A stretch of DNA of 64,000 nt from Rutpela maculata (GCA_936432065.2 OW386293.2:40953923-41017922); one strand, 5' to 3'. Counted from the first letter of the stretch, positions 11,196 to 23,875 are shown. The notes: generated from the sequence alone by a model not told the origin. Numbers and translations are program-made.

Positions 11196-12445
11196 ATACT
11201 TGTAATTTTCCTTATTTCGCATTTTAAGAGAAAAAGTCATTCAAACTTTGCTTATCGTGAAAAGTCATTAACCATACTCAGACTTTCAAAATAACATACA
11301 GGGTGGTTAGCATATAAGGAAACGTGAATTTGTGCCAAGAGTAAAGTATTAGTTTTTTGAGAGGAATATAAAAATGTTACTGAAAGAAGTTGTTTCTAAT
11401 GTTAATAGTAGTCCAGATATGAAATTTGAACGTTGTATCTCCAAGGGCGGATCTAGAAATTTCAATAATTTTTTTCTCGTCTGTGGCGCATGGGACCCAT
11501 ACGAAACATGGGAAATAACATTTAGAGAAGCACTCCTCTAACGACCCCTAAGAAATTTTGAAAAAGCAGTTTGCGAAAAATTTTTCAAAATTCGAGTGCC
11601 CCCCGAGCCAAGGGCCTCCCGTTTAAAATTATTCTTTTTTGTCATATACATTTTACCTTCCATCAAAATCCAACAATAGGTTTTGGAGTTTATGGAAATA
11701 TTTTCATTATTAACTGAAATACAATGAACTGAAATTTTGTAATTTACAATTTAACAATTTACAAAATTTCAATTCGTTGTATCTCAGTTAGTAATAAAAA
11801 TATTTTCATAAACTCCATGAAAAGTAAAATGTATATGACAAAAAAGAATAATTTTAAACGGGAGTCCCTTGGCTAGGAGGGTGGGGGGGGGGGGCACTCG
11901 AATTTTGAAAAAAATTTTCGCAAACTGCTTTTTCAAAATTGTTTAGGAGCCGTTAGAGGAGTGCTTCTCTAGATGTTATTTCCCATATTTCGTATGAGTC
12001 CCATGCGCCACAGACGAGAAAAAAATTATTGAAATTTCTAGATCCGCCCTTGCGTATCTCAAGTTGATATTTTTGCGAAAATTATGATTAAAATAATTTT
12101 ATGAATTTAACGAAAGCACATAATTTATTGAATAAAGTGATAACAAAACTATTCTATGTGCTGTATCCATGACAACATACACTGACATTTATTTATAAAA
12201 AAGTCAAGTCCTTGTCAGAGAACTTTTTAAGTAGTAATGTTGACTCTAGAACAGCGAATTTATTTAGTTAAATGTTACGGTATTGGTAAAATATCGCTTC
12301 ACGTTTCCTTATTTGCTAACTGCCCTGTATCTTATTTTGAAAGTCTGAGTATGGCTAATGACTTTTCACGATAAGCAAAACTTTTTATGAAGAATGACTT
12401 TTTCTCTTAAAATGCGAAATAAGGAAAATTACAAGCATAGTTAGG
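11196..12445. mobile_element. Tc1/mariner-type MITE with long inverted ends
   Basis: ACATACAGGGTGGTTAG (11293 on) and its complement near 12320-12340 sit inside a longer inverted match of about 130 bp per side (11196-11325 with 12300-12445). A related copy is at 27100-27603. Non-coding apart from the palindrome nested at 11442-12052. Confidence 0.65.
11442..12052. mobile_element. hAT-type foldback palindrome, 611 bp
   Basis: Near-perfect inverted repeat over its whole length, with the centre near 11745. It begins CAAGGGCGGATCTAG and ends with the complement. Flanks TGTATCTC (11434-11441) and CGTATCTC (12053-12060) form an 8-bp target duplication with one mismatch. As DNA or RNA this would form a ~280-bp hairpin. 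No coding capacity. Confidence 0.85.
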
Positions 12446-14400
12446 TCCATCCACTGTACATATATTTCTTTGAGAGTCCTTCAGATTGCATCAAGAGATT
12501 GTTTTGTTTTAGTTCTGAGTTTAGTTCCTTGAGTATCTCATTTTCAGTTTTTACGCCATTTATTATAGTCTTGCCTTTAGTTTTTCTCCAGGTTTCTCAT
12601 TATTTGTTAAGTCTTGTCCCAGTTTTGTTTCCAAGAATTTGTTACTATTTGCTAAATTAGTGGTTTATGATCAGCGTATTTTATATAAATAATTAACACA
12701 TTCAGTAAATGTATGAAGTCTATGGTAATTATTAATTTAACGTGTGTGACGTACCAATAAATTGAGAGTTTATTTAAAATATCTTTTTTATCAAAATTTT
12801 CTACCTGTAGTGAAAACTTAGTAGATCATAAATAAAACAAAAACATAAAATCATGAAGTGATGTACTAACTTATTATTATTATACTAAAATCATTTTTAA
12901 ACCAATGGAAAATATATTTCACGCATTTTATACTTTCTGATTTCTGTTGGACTATTATAGTTAATGAAGGATGTATTTTATACCAAAGATTAAAACTTGT
13001 AGGAAAGTCGTAACGTGGTACAGGATAAACGTATAATGATTATACCAAAACCATTTTTATACCACTAAAACTAATATTTCACGAGCTAGTGTTTACTGGG
13101 CTATATATATTTTTTCAATTGAAAAAATTAAAAAAATACAATTTGTACAATATTCAAAAATATCTTTTTTTTATTTCCAATTCAAGAGGGTTATTATATA
13201 GGAATGTGATTTTAGACAGAAAAAATCAAACTTTTTTGATGCGCTTTTCTGTGGTTGACACTTTTTAAAAACACCCTTCCTAATGTAAAAAAGTAAATGT
13301 TGCAGAATTTTAGAAATCCTGCTCTGAATAAGACGAGTTACTTAATATTATTAATTATATCTCATGTCTAAAATTTCGGATCCAAGGCTACACCGACACT
13401 GCGTTTGGAATATCAATAAGACTACCGCAAATTTTATAGGTTAATGCCATTGTACCATTAAAGCACTTTTCTGATCCAAGCGATCGAAGCATGACAATTA
13501 AAGTTTGGCATAGCTTAGTATTTACAATTTTTTATATTGGGGCCAACGACCAGATAATTCGGAGATAATATTTATTCTTAAATTGAAATGTATATTTACT
13601 TTTTTATTTAGTGAATGGTGAATTTCACATTTAGTTTTGTCATAAAGGAATTTCTCAAAAAAAAATCTCTTTTTACTAAATATAGAACAGACATATAGTT
13701 ATAAAAAGTCTTTGTATAAAAATCAATTCTAAATAGAAAATTTTCCTTCCCTTCCGACTATCAAAGTGATGTATATGCGGGGTTTTAGTTGCGCATGGCC
13801 ACTAAAAGGAACCTTAAAACTAACCACTAATGTTCCAAAATTTTGAAAAAGTAAAATATTTTTACATTATTTTCCAGTCAGTCCCAAAACCAGTGCATAC
13901 ATAAGTTTCCGAAGAAGTTGTGAGAATTTTTTTATCAAATCGATTCCTATTGCACGCTCTCAATAAATTGAGTGGTAGTTGCGAAATCAAAGTCCTCACT
14001 GTTAATTTCCCTACTTGATAAGGCGTTTCATTGAAATATGTAGATTCTCTTAGATAGGGCATTGCATAATATTATTTATTTGTATTTATTTTGAATCAAT
14101 AAATGGTCTTATTTGAACTGTTGTATTACTGATTGAATGGTTGACTTTTAATCTTATCCCTCAAGGGCTTATGTGTGTTAAGCGGGAATTTTGAGTATCG
14201 GGCGTCTCCAGACACCCATAAGTTTTTAACTCAGTAACCGGCCACATCACGAGAGCTCGAGAAGGATCTTTTTATGAAGGAAAATCAGAGATCTCTAAGC
14301 CACAAGATCCATTAAATTGTTAGGTAAATAAGATAAAGTGTATCAAGGGAGAAACCAATTTTGGAGAAAGCGCCGTTAGCAATCTACGGTAAGAGCAGCT
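12446..14400. repeat. AT-rich region with a diverged tandem duplication
   Basis: No gene seen. Blocks at 12867-12923 and 13031-13084 are similar (TATACCAAAACCATTTTTA-type words followed by ATATTTCACG), suggesting an old ~165-bp tandem duplication. A short (TA)n run lies at 14433-14453. Confidence 0.4.
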
Positions 14401-14558
14401 TTTACCTTTGTCATCTGTCAAACATCTCATAAATATATATATATATATATATAAAAATCCCACACGAACAAGAAAGAAGGCGACTGGCGCCTTTTAATAA
14501 ATAAATTGGTGGCGCGTCCTTCAGACGCAGTGTGTAGAGTTCTTCCTCAAAGCATATT

Positions 14559-15202
14559 TTGAATATGGAGGAAGAGATTTTGAAAACCATAGAGGAGCAG
14601 CCTAACATGAGCACCACGACTATTGCAGCGCAATTTCGTATATCACAATCCACAGTTTGGCAAACGTTAAGGCACGCATTACTTTACCCATTTCACGTGC
14701 AGCGGGTGCAAGATCTACTACCTAGGGATCTTCCGGTTCGAGTGAAATTCTATGAGTGGTTGTTACACCGGCTTCAATTAAACCCAAACTGTACCACGAA
14801 AATCTTAGTTACGAATGAGGCAATTTTCACTGGAAACGGTATTCACAGTTTCCGGAACACGCATTATTTGGCATTGCAAAATCCCCATGAAACAGCGATT
14901 TTCAGTAAATGTGTGGACTGGAATTGTGAACGGAGTACTTATTGGCACTTTTATTCTTGATAATCTTTTAACTGGTGTTCTTTATCTACAATTTTTGGGA
15001 GAAACTTTTACCGGTTCGGCTCGAAGAGCCGAAGGCAGCATATGTGGTTTCTTCATGATGGTGCTCCAGTGCATTTTCAGCAACAAGTGCGGCATCGTTT
15101 GGATAATGTGTTTCCCATAAGAGCTATGGTGTACGTCACAGAAGTTAACACTAAGGGCAATAGATTCGGCGAGCTAATAAGTGCCTTGAAAATGCGGAAA
15201 TA
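14559..15202 (+). pseudogene. Tc1/mariner superfamily transposase, decayed
   Basis: The first frame (14559-14960) has a helix-turn-helix region (TIAAQFRISQSTVWQTL) and the first DDE block, TNEAIFTGNGIHSF, where families of this type usually read TDEATF. After a frameshift near 14900 the second frame gives FSVNVWTGIV and LIGTFILDNLL. A further frame shift gives WFLHDGAPVHF, which holds the second catalytic Asp. The third catalytic block is deleted, and the tail resumes directly with a typical C-terminal helix (ELISALKMRK, to about 15202). Terminal repeats were not found. Dead copy. The short frame at 28387 is from the N-terminus of a related transposase. Confidence 0.75.
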
Positions 15203-15546
15203 ACTTTGAAGAGTTGATGCGAATTTTCCATTTTTAATTTTTTTTAATAATTACTGAACTGTCTCCATAAATAAAAAAAAAATTTCATTAGCCATTATTC
15301 ATCATATGCTAACGTTCCCTAAGTTTATGCGTAGAGGTTAAAAATCACTCTGCATTTAATAATTTTCGTTTCGGGGGTTGAGAGGATTGAGATTGGCGGT
15401 AATAATATATTTATGAAAAATTCTGGTTCGCTTGTGGGGAGCTATAAAAACCCCTGTGAGCCATTTCATTTGTCAAGACTAAACATTCGAAAACCCTTTC
15501 AAGGCAAACATATCAGTTATATTAAGAGTAAATATAGAATCTGCGA

Positions 15547-15830
15547 AAATTTTGGTGACCGTGAGAATTGCAAATTTAACTAAAACACTTACAAAATGAG
15601 ATCAAAGGAAGCTGCCGGACAGGTAATTCATTAACGACAGATGAATCGGATCCATGACCTTGAGCTTTGAACTGCCGTATTTGAAGCATGTTTCATAGTA
15701 CTCCATGAAAGTTGTGTTAAAGGCAGTAGCAGTAAACCCACCTGTTGCGAATTACTCATCTCACCTGTATCAGCTTCCTCTGATCTAGTTTTTTCGGTTT
15801 TAGGTAAATTTGCAAATCCTACGGCCTTGA
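15547..15830. repeat. short imperfect inverted repeat
   Basis: The stretch around 15595-15632 (AGATCAAAGGAAGCTG onward) is complementary to 15755-15795 (CAGCTTCCTCTGATCT), with further pairing outwards (AAATTTGCAA). Likely an old foldback MITE or hairpin. Function unknown. Confidence 0.45.
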
Positions 15831-16267
15831 AAATATTCCCAGACTCAAATGACCTAATACCTAATATAAATCGATTATCATTCTTTTATGATTTTGTAAA
15901 CAATTTCATTAAAACAAAAAATTAAGCATTCGGCATGCATAAAACTTGGAGTCATCGGACGCCTTTTCCTAAAGCTCTTATCACCAGATAAAAACAATTC
16001 TTTGTAATGTTAAAAAGCCGTCTTAATGCAAAATTTGATTTTTTAACAAAAATCAGATTTGAGTTCCAAAATGAACATAGATTTTATTTTATTCATAAAT
16101 AAGATTTTAATGCATTTTGGAAAAAAATTTAGAATTTCGCTGCATTTTCCAAAATTCGCACTGTCGGGCAACATGAAATATTCTAAGAAAGTCCAACAAT
16201 TTTCCAAAATTTTGCCTCGCTGGACGACATAACGTCTGTTGAGATTAAAAGGTTTTAGTCGACTATT

Positions 16268-18265
16268 TTAGCAACATATTTTACAAAAAAACTGCACTTT
16301 TTGCAGAAGACACCAAACTTGCCGTGTATCATGTTCAGACCCATTGTCAACGTTTAGGAAGGGGAGCCACCTGAAACTTACCTCCCTAACAAATTGGCGG
16401 TGATGTTTCCCAAAATGGCCCCCATAAAATTTAAATTAATTTAATATAATAAACTTAGGCGTCTAATTATATGTTTCTCGGGATGCTGAATTAAAAAAAT
16501 GCCTCTAAAACGTGGTCAGAAGCCCATAGAATGAAATATTCTACATGGCGACTAAAATAGCCGCGACACAATTTAAGTTTCATTTTTCATTAATTTTTTT
16601 TAATTTTTTTTTTTAATTTTCAAGGAGTTTATCAAGGTAATGTTGCCGTGGTTTTTTCTACTAGACCATGTTCACTATGCAAGATGGTTGACCGTGCATG
16701 TAAAGGACTTGGAGGAGCTTCCACTACGTTCATCAGCAGTGCATGCCGAGTTTAAGGCAGGAAAGTTATACGGAAGTCGTCCAACCCCTTTTCTGCTATT
16801 GCAGTAGACCAAGCCCATGAGCAACATAAAAAGAATGTAAAAGATGACGGTGGTGCTGTCGGCATTCTTCAGGATCCGGCTGCATTGCGGAAGTTGGCTA
16901 TGGCAGGTCCCTAAATACATAGATAGTTAATTAATTCACAAGGCAAAGATATCACGGTCCGGACACAAAGCATTGCATCCCTTCTTTTCAAGAAAAGTTC
17001 GTGGATAAGATCGATAAGTTGAAGATAAGCTGCAAGAGTGCTGGTAAAATCCTTTTGAGGAAATCTCAGGTGACCTAATATAACTAGAAAATCTCACTGT
17101 TTCTGATGCGGAATCAGTAAAAATGCTGAGAGATTCTGAAAGAAAAGGTATTGAACTGTACCTACCAATCATTTGTTTCTGAAAGTCTTGTTCAGTCTTG
17201 TGGCCATCTTTGCACCTATGAAGGCACATATAAACTGAGAATTTTTAAGTCTAAGAAAATTAGCGGTACTGGAAAAAGCACTATTCAGAATCTGCGAAGT
17301 GACGTACATCTCGTACATCTTTCAGAGATGTCTTGCTGTTAGTATGAACAGATAGTTGATTTAAACCGGCTAGTGAAGTGGACATCTCTTCCGACGATAT
17401 GGCAAGGCTGTCGTGATCTTGTAAAGTGCAGATGCAAAGCAACGTGCTCTTCAAATTCAAATTGCAGCTCTAGACGCTCCCTCTACAGAGTGTCACTTGC
17501 AAAAGTTGCACCGACATGACTAGGTAGGTTCTTTGTTTTCAGCGTGAAACAAATTAATTGATTTCACAAATGATAACGGTACATACTAAATATTTTTTTG
17601 ATACCAATGATGGAATGTGTGATGGTTTTACTTTCTGTTTTCAGCCAAGACCAGACGAAAGAAGATACTCCACATGATGTGGTGATAGATGATGTGGTCA
17701 TAGACGACATGGTCGTAGATGATGTAGAATTGTAGAAGAATCTGGGTTTCGATTGGATTTGCATACCAATGAATATTTTACAATTCACTTTGTTTTCCAA
17801 ATTCTTGTGGCGTTTCTTTGTGGCGTTTATTTGTCTTTCATTTACTACATCCTCTAAATAGAAGTCAACTATTACCTTCATCATATAATTTACAATTTAC
17901 CTATAGAAAAACATTAAATAGTATTCATCAGCCGAAAAAGAAAAAAAAGAACACGATCACGTTACAATTATTACACTGTGGTCATTTTGGTTACCATGCT
18001 GGATATTTCGTCCTACGGACTTCTGACAACGTTTCAGAGCCTTTTTTTTTAATTCAGCATCCATAAAAACATATAATTGAGCACCTAAGTTTATTATATT
18101 AAAGTAATTTAAAAAATTTAAATTTTATGGGGCCATTTTGGGAAACATGACCGCTATTTTGTTAGAGGAATAGGTTTCAGGTGGCTCCCCTTCTTAAACG
18201 TTGACAATGGGTCTAATCAGGATGCATGGCAAGTTTGGTGTTCTCTGCAAAAAGTGCAGGTTTTT
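16268..18265 (+). mobile_element. long-inverted-repeat element, copy A (FEN1-like gene family)
   Basis: Inverted arms of about 300 bp (16268-16570 and 17960-18265) enclose a gene fragment. The outer part of the arm, AGCAACATATTTTAC then an A-run and CTGCACTTTTTGCAGAAG, is shared with copy B at 30716-32296. Copy B keeps a long right arm but has lost most of its left one. Copies A and B lie in opposite orientation 14 kb apart. The presence of the same 121-bp intron in both shows spread at DNA level, not by reverse transcription. I infer a non-autonomous or internally deleted DNA transposon. The right end is cut by the repeat starting at 18267. Confidence 0.7.
16640..17735 (+). pseudogene. C-terminal half of FEN1-like repeat-family protein, copy A
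   Basis: From the ATG at 16640 the frame reads FFLLDHVHYARWLTVHVKDL, then breaks by a 4-nt deletion relative to copy B, then continues as DQAHEQHKKNVKDDGGAVG. A longer diverged stretch follows, then a Cys-rich tail ending at a donor GTAGGTT (17524). After a 121-bp intron (17524-17644, ending TTTTCAG) the last exon encodes an acidic D/E/V tail and stops at 17735. Families with this DQAHEQ box and Cys-rich tail are multicopy in many animal genomes; their biochemical role is not established as far as I know. Several stops make this copy non-functional. Confidence 0.6.
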
Positions 18266-18266
18266 T

Positions 18267-18861
18267 AAAAGCTTTTATTTAACTTGCAATGTTTGTATGT
18301 TAGTTTGTTTGTTAGTATAGGTCAAATCTTGCAAGCTGAATTTTGACTAGTTCTAATTAAGCTAGAGTTTTGAAATTTGGTACACGTGTATAAGTCCGGT
18401 AACAATGCAACATAGTATAGCCATTATCGGTCTAAATGCAATATGGCGGACGTCCCAAGATGGCGGATCGCCTTTCTCTTCACAACCCCCTTGATATGGG
18501 TATCAAATGAAAGGGTTTGACGAGTAAAATACGATAAACTATGTGACGACATTCTAAATTCAATATGGCGGACGTGGGAGAGGTGGGAAGAGGTGGGAAG
18601 GGGTGGAAAGAGGTGGGAAAGGGGAGGGGAGGGTGGGAATGGGGTGGGAAGAGGTAGGAAGAGGAGGGGAAGGGGTGGGAAGAGGTGGGAAAGGGGTGGG
18701 AAGAAGTGGGAAGTAGTGTTAGAGAGGTTAGAAGACGGGAGAGGGAAGGGGTGGATGGCGGTGGCAAATGAAAGGGTTTTGTCTGTCTGTAAAATAAGTA
18801 GACTAAAAAGTAAAAAATAAAATTACATAGAAAAAGTACTTCTAAGAAAAAGCTTTTATTT
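18267..18861. repeat. repeat unit bounded by AAAAGCTTTTATTT, with G-rich tract
   Basis: AAAAGCTTTTATTT occurs at 18267-18280 and 18848-18861. These may be a 14-bp target duplication or the starts of two tandem copies. The inside has words common to animal repeats (CAATATGGCGGACGT twice) and a tract at 18575-18760 of GGGAGAGGTGGGAAGAGG-like repeats. The tract gives proline/glycine-rich frames on both strands that are not genes. Confidence 0.55.
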
Positions 18862-20500
18862 GAAAAAAAACTACTAAAAAGTAAAAATAATTGTTTTAAA
18901 ATTCATACACCTGGAAACCAAACAGAGACGAACCCACGGGGGGTTATGGGGGGTACGCTCCCCCCCCAATGTTGATTGAGTTGGGAAAATCACCAAAAAT
19001 GTAAAAAAATCTTTATTGGGTATAATTGCAAAAAAACGAATAATGAGTTGATAAAAATTAAATGACAGTCACTATGACCATGTTTTTATAAATAATTTTA
19101 ATTGATATTATTCATGACTAGATGTGACTGATGTGAGAGCCACAGAATAGTCGACGGACAACGCACAACGCCGACGGGCCTACGCGACGGGCCAACAAAA
19201 TAAACTCGTCAACTCGCGGAAATTCGACGTTCGACCCAGTAGACGGCACGGCCAGAGCATACAATTCTCAAAGACTGTCTTACATTAGAAATATTAGAAT
19301 ATTACTTCTTTTTGCCTTTATCAATACAATGCTTTGTCCTAGCTATAAAGTCGTTTGTTGTTGGTTTATACTGAGTATCACTAATATCAGTTACCAACCT
19401 CTCAACGAGAGATAATAATAATAACAAATTGTTGTCGGTCAGAAAGTTTTATTTATTTTTTTATGGATTCTGCTAAGTTCTATAACAATATCAACATCAC
19501 TGATACGATTGAAAATCGAGTGTACTGTGCGATGTCTTGGGTTTGCGAAAACCGCTTCCATATTGCATATTCATTAATTTTTTTTTCTTACTCTGAGGTC
19601 TCACGCATTGTTTAATCACTTCCATTTCGTTATATAACAGTATTTGATTTATGACATTACAACTGATTGAAGATGTTAAAAATAAACCACCTACAAGAAT
19701 AACAGAGACCTTCCCGTTCAACGTATACTAATTAATTTTTTACGTTAGCAGCGAGATGATTTCATGGGAATATAAATGGACATATCCGAAGGTTGCGGCA
19801 AAAGCATTCACATGTTCATTTCTGTTTTAATCTATAAAATTAATTAAGGTATTATTTCTAATAAAATAACGGCAAATTTGCAATTTGCTGCCCGTTTAAG
19901 GCATTCAATTTATATACTTAAGCCCAATAAAAAATCACGACTCATGCTAAGATCGCAAAAAAAAAACTAACAAATCTATTTCTCCTTTTTAGTAGTTGTT
20001 TTTTACGTGTGTCCCACTTGTTTTTTAAACCAAAATCATGATTTTACAACAGATTAACACCTGGTGTGACAGCACATTTAAATAAATCTTCTGTTCGACC
20101 TACGAAGCCAAACAGCTGATATAAAAATATGTTAAACGATAATTCCTTTCGTCATCAAATGAATTATAAGTTACTTTTACTCCATTATTACGAAAAACAA
20201 TATTTTGCAATTCAAATCCTTATCAAATCGTTGATTTTCATCCATACGCCATTGAAAGAAACTTATTTTTCTCTACTTAATCATACCAGGAAAAAAACTG
20301 CCAAATTTAGAAAAGTTTTGAATGGTAATTTATTTTTCAAGTAATGAAAATGTTCAATAAATTAATTACATTTTCTTTGTTAAGACTTTTTAGTTAATAT
20401 TTTGACTTGAGTTCAAAACCCTTCGCATGAATCAAAACACAAATAAAATACATTAATGATATAGAGAAAAATATGGCTAATGATTAATGACTTTTGGTCA
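18862..20500. other. no gene recognised
   Basis: Mixed intergenic sequence. A GC-richer patch at 19140-19260 has several CGACGG words. No ORF or repeat could be assigned. Confidence 0.45.
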
Positions 20501-20504
20501 TGTA

Positions 20505-20840
20505 TCAGTGACGAAAAATTCATTTTTGTGTGACCGTGCACAGACAAAAAAAGTGGTTTGTTTCTGGAACTCCATTTGGTAACTTCTATATATTTCGACG
20601 TGCTCAACACGAATCAGGCACCCGTTTAGCTCCATTACCCACGAATTTTTAGTAAATCGCGATAATAACCTAAAAAATCTCATAAAAAACCTCATAAAAA
20701 ACATGATAAAAAAAATTGGTGGGCGACAAAGCTAAACGGACACTTCTGATTCGTGTTCAATGCGCTGAAATACTTATTGGTTGCCCAATGGAATCCCAGA
20801 AACAGACCACTGTTTTTTGTGAGTCTGTCATTATTTATTC
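20505..20840. mobile_element. foldback MITE, about 335 bp
   Basis: Left arm (about 20515-20660: GTGGTTTGTTTCTGGAACTC ... AACACGAATCAG ... CCGTTTAGCT) is complementary to the right arm (20715-20835), with a loop near 20680. Arms are about 80% alike. Non-coding. Confidence 0.65.
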
Positions 20841-20998
20841 AATATAATTAATTATTTCTTATTTGCTTGCTTTCATCATGATTAGAAAATATTTAGGTAT
20901 TAAGCAAATCACAACATACACACTTTTTATTTAATATGAAATTACCTACTATCTGTAAATTGGTGCTTCAATCTGGACACGCTAATATACTAGTAACA

Positions 20999-21345
20999 CT
21001 TTAACTTTTAAACACTTCTCCTAACTGGCCATTGCCCCTTGAGATATCTCAAGAACGTGGGCATGGCAGAAGATGACAAATGCAGATACTGTGAAGCTGC
21101 AACTGAAACTGCGAAACATATACTTTGTGAATGCAAAGTGATAATCCGCATTAGGCTAAAGTACCTAGAACAGGTGGAATTAACGCCTGAAGACATAGGG
21201 AAATTAGCTCTCAGAAAAATCGCAAGCTTTGCAAAAAGTTTTGGAATCCTGGGCAACAACTGGTTGTAGGGTAATTCACAAAATACCTTTTAGGTCGAGG
21301 TGAAGAAAGGCTAACCCAGGGCCAAGCGACTCCTTAAACAATCTA
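20999..21345 (+). pseudogene. LINE 3' end (I/LOA-like), RNase H C-terminus and 3' UTR
   Basis: The frame reads LTGHCPLRYLKNVGMAEDDK and then CRYCEAATETAKHILCEC, the end of an RNase H domain plus the Cys/His box typical of I/LOA/R1-type LINEs, stopping at 21269. The following tail (to about 21345, words such as GGTCGAGGTGAAGAAAGG) recurs at 41135-41220 (+) and 46985-47060 (-), defining the 3' UTR of one LINE family with three 5'-truncated copies here. Confidence 0.72.
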
Positions 21346-21699
21346 CAATCCACAACACTTTAAAAGACTCATTATTGGAGTACCAATAGAAACAACTACT
21401 CTTCTAGCTAATATTGATGAAGTATTGAATTACATGATACGATTCCTAGTATTTTAAAGCAAAAAACTATATTGAAAATACTTAAATAATTTATTGAAAT
21501 TCAGTCATTCATTACAGTTATTGAACACGACGTTCCATTTCAACTCCAGAAAAGTTGTACAAGCTTTTTTGAACTCGTTAGTTCTTATCGCTAGAATATA
21601 GAAATATTTATTCATTATTTACAAGCCTATTGATTGATAATGATTTCATTAGTTTCACAGGCACACAAAACAAAAAAAGTCATGGACTTCTTTACCGAC

Positions 21700-22132
21700 T
21701 AACATATCTATATTGTATTGTATTTTGGGGCGCTGAAATGGAATCCGGGGTCAGAATTGTCACATGTCGTCAATATTTTCATGTAAGCTGAAGAAACAGC
21801 TTAGAATATGTCTGAAACCGGGTAAAAAGGAAACTGGCAGATTAAACGAGTTGACCCATGTTCTTATACGTATTTTGTGGCGCTGAAATCGAGTCCGAGA
21901 TCACAATTGTCTCATATCGTCAATACTTTCATGTAAGCTCAAGAAATAGCTTAGAGCAAGCCTGAAACCGGACAGAAAGTAAATTGAAAGATTAAACGAG
22001 TTGACCCATGTTTGGTTTCAAAATTGTCACATGTCAATATTTTCATGTAAGCTCAAAAAACAGCTTAACACAAGCCTGAAACCGGGTAAGAAGTAAATCG
22101 ATGGATTAAACGAGATGATGTTTTTATACGTA
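21700..22132 (+). repeat. 150-bp tandem repeats, left arm part 1
   Basis: About three units. Landmarks in each: TTTTGGGGCGCTGAAACCGA, GTCAATATTTTCATGTAAGC, CAGCTTAGAACAAGCCTGAA, ATTAAACGAGTTGACCCATG. Units differ by a few percent and by small gaps. Confidence 0.88.
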
Positions 22133-22479
22133 ATCTAAAAATTTCGCGCCCTCTAGCGGCGAAACTAAGCGGAATTCGAAAAAAAAAGTAGAGACAAAAT
22201 TTATAGGAAATTTTATCCTCTACTACTTTGCTCTCTTGATATTTTTCACCAAAATGCATAGTTTTTCCTCAAAACAGAGAAAAAGACGAAAAAACGCTAA
22301 AATTCATATATATGTATATATTTCTTAAAACCACCCTTTTTCAGAACTGCGGGGGGTAAAAATCATGTTTAGACAACCCAAATACTTAACTGTTTACAGG
22401 TCTTATAACTGTGGGAAAATTTTCTTAAATATTTCCTAATTTGAACCGGGTCCCATGCCCCCCCCCTGGCTGCGCGCCT

Positions 22480-22919
22480 GTGTTCTATTAGAAATGTATG
22501 AATAGATCCAACGCAGGATGTCGCCCCGTATACCAACCTCAGCTAACGATAACATCAGTTTTGAGCGGTTAATTCTATCAAATGCCTTGCTGAAGTCAGT
22601 ATACACGGCGTCAACCTGCGTGCGATTATCCATAGCATGACCTATGTATTCCGAATAACAGATCAAATTACTTTCAACAGAACGTTTAGGAAAAAACCCA
22701 TGTTGTACGTTTATAATTAAATTCTTAACTTCACTTAGAATAAATAATATTATGTACAAATAACTCTAACATTTTGCCAAATATACTCAATTTACTGATA
22801 GGACGATAATTTGTTACATAATTCTTTGCACCACCTTTGTGAATTGGTATCACAAATGCCATTTTCCACTTGTCCGGAAAATGGCCTATTTTTAAGGACA
22901 TATTAAAAATAATTTTCAA
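22480..22919 (-). pseudogene. jockey-type LINE ORF2: RT fragment
   Basis: Two overlapping frames. The first has FPDKWKMAFVIPIHKGG and NYRPISKLSIFGKMLE (RT blocks 1-2). The second has QHGFFPKRSVESNL, then VYTDFSKAFDRINR (block A) and a helix ending ISNR. The catalytic YxDD block and everything C-terminal to it are missing, since the LINE is cut at 22480. Confidence 0.8.
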
Positions 22920-23120
22920 AGGAATACATAAACTTTCTTTGCATTGTTTAATGAAAAAGGAGATAAACCATCTGGGCCCGGTCCTTTTTTTATGTTCAGT
23001 GAATCGATAGAACTCTTTATCTCTGATGTACTAATATAATCATGATTGGACTGTGCATTAGTAAAAAAATTGCTAGGTAAAATATCATTATCATAGTTAC
23101 TGTATACACTACTAAAATAA

Positions 23121-23798
23121 TCAGAAAATAGGGTACAAATTCCAGATTGCCCTTAAAACAGCCTCATCATTGTAAAGCATACCAACTGGAATATTATTGT
23201 CACATTTCTTTTTATTTGAAATAAATTTCCAAAATATGTTCTTATTACTAGATATGTTGGATTCAACATTTTTAATATAATTGTCATAATCTTCTTTAAT
23301 CAGTTGTTTAGATTTTGCCCTTAGAATGGAAAATCTTTCATAGTCCGATACATTACTAAATTTTTTCCATTTTTTGTGGATTTTGTTCTTCTCTTTAATA
23401 ATTTTAATGGTCATAACTCTAAAATAAGTAGGAAATCTAGTGCTTTTTGGTTTATATACTGGTACAAACATATTTATTACTCTATATAAATTTTCATAGA
23501 AAATATCCATAATAATTTGCAAATTATGATTAGCGAAAATTGTTGTCCAGTTTATTTTCTGCAATTCGTTATTTATTTCAGTGTAGTCTGCTTTACAAAA
23601 ATTAAACTGTGGTAAAAACTGTTTATGGAAATATTTTGCGTTAGAGTTATTCATTGAAAATTCCAAGGCAGGATGGTGTAGGTCCTCCTTTACTAATAAA
23701 TCCGTAGCATGCCTAACGTTAGAAACTATGTTTTTATTAGATAATATTAAATCTAAGGATTTATTATTTTGATTTACAATACTATTGAATTGGCACAA
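23121..23798 (-). pseudogene. jockey-type LINE ORF2: endonuclease end and linker
   Basis: A 225-residue frame starting inside the APE-type endonuclease, where SLDLILSN is the conserved S/D-L-I box that ends the domain. It then runs through the basic linker between endonuclease and RT, with a typical block around KKWKKFSNVSDYERF. The frame ends just before RT, which continues in another frame (stop/frameshift around 23120-22920). Confidence 0.7.
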
Positions 23799-23875
23799 TT
23801 CAAAGAATATAAACTGATCGATTAAAGCTGTATATTTGTCTTTAACATTGGTAGGTTGTAAGTAATTTTCATTTA

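Larger units (their letters stand above)
22133..23875 (-). mobile_element. jockey-type LINE insertion, 5' truncated
   Basis: Minus-strand LINE fragment inserted in the 150-bp array. A 25-bp direct repeat (22108-22132 and 23876-23900) flanks it in phase with the array and is the likely target duplication. It contains the end of the endonuclease/linker (23798-23121) and RT (22919-22480). RT breaks off at 22480, where a sequence starting AGGCGCGCAGCC (end of a hAT MITE like that at 56554) takes over. 22133-22450 is non-coding. Confidence 0.65.

Noticed and set aside
13862..14062. 66-residue minus-strand frame
   Set aside because: No recognisable motif; composition like the surrounding AT-rich spacer.
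18480..18820. Proline-rich (minus) and glycine-rich (plus) frames
   Set aside because: Shadows of the low-complexity G-rich tract.
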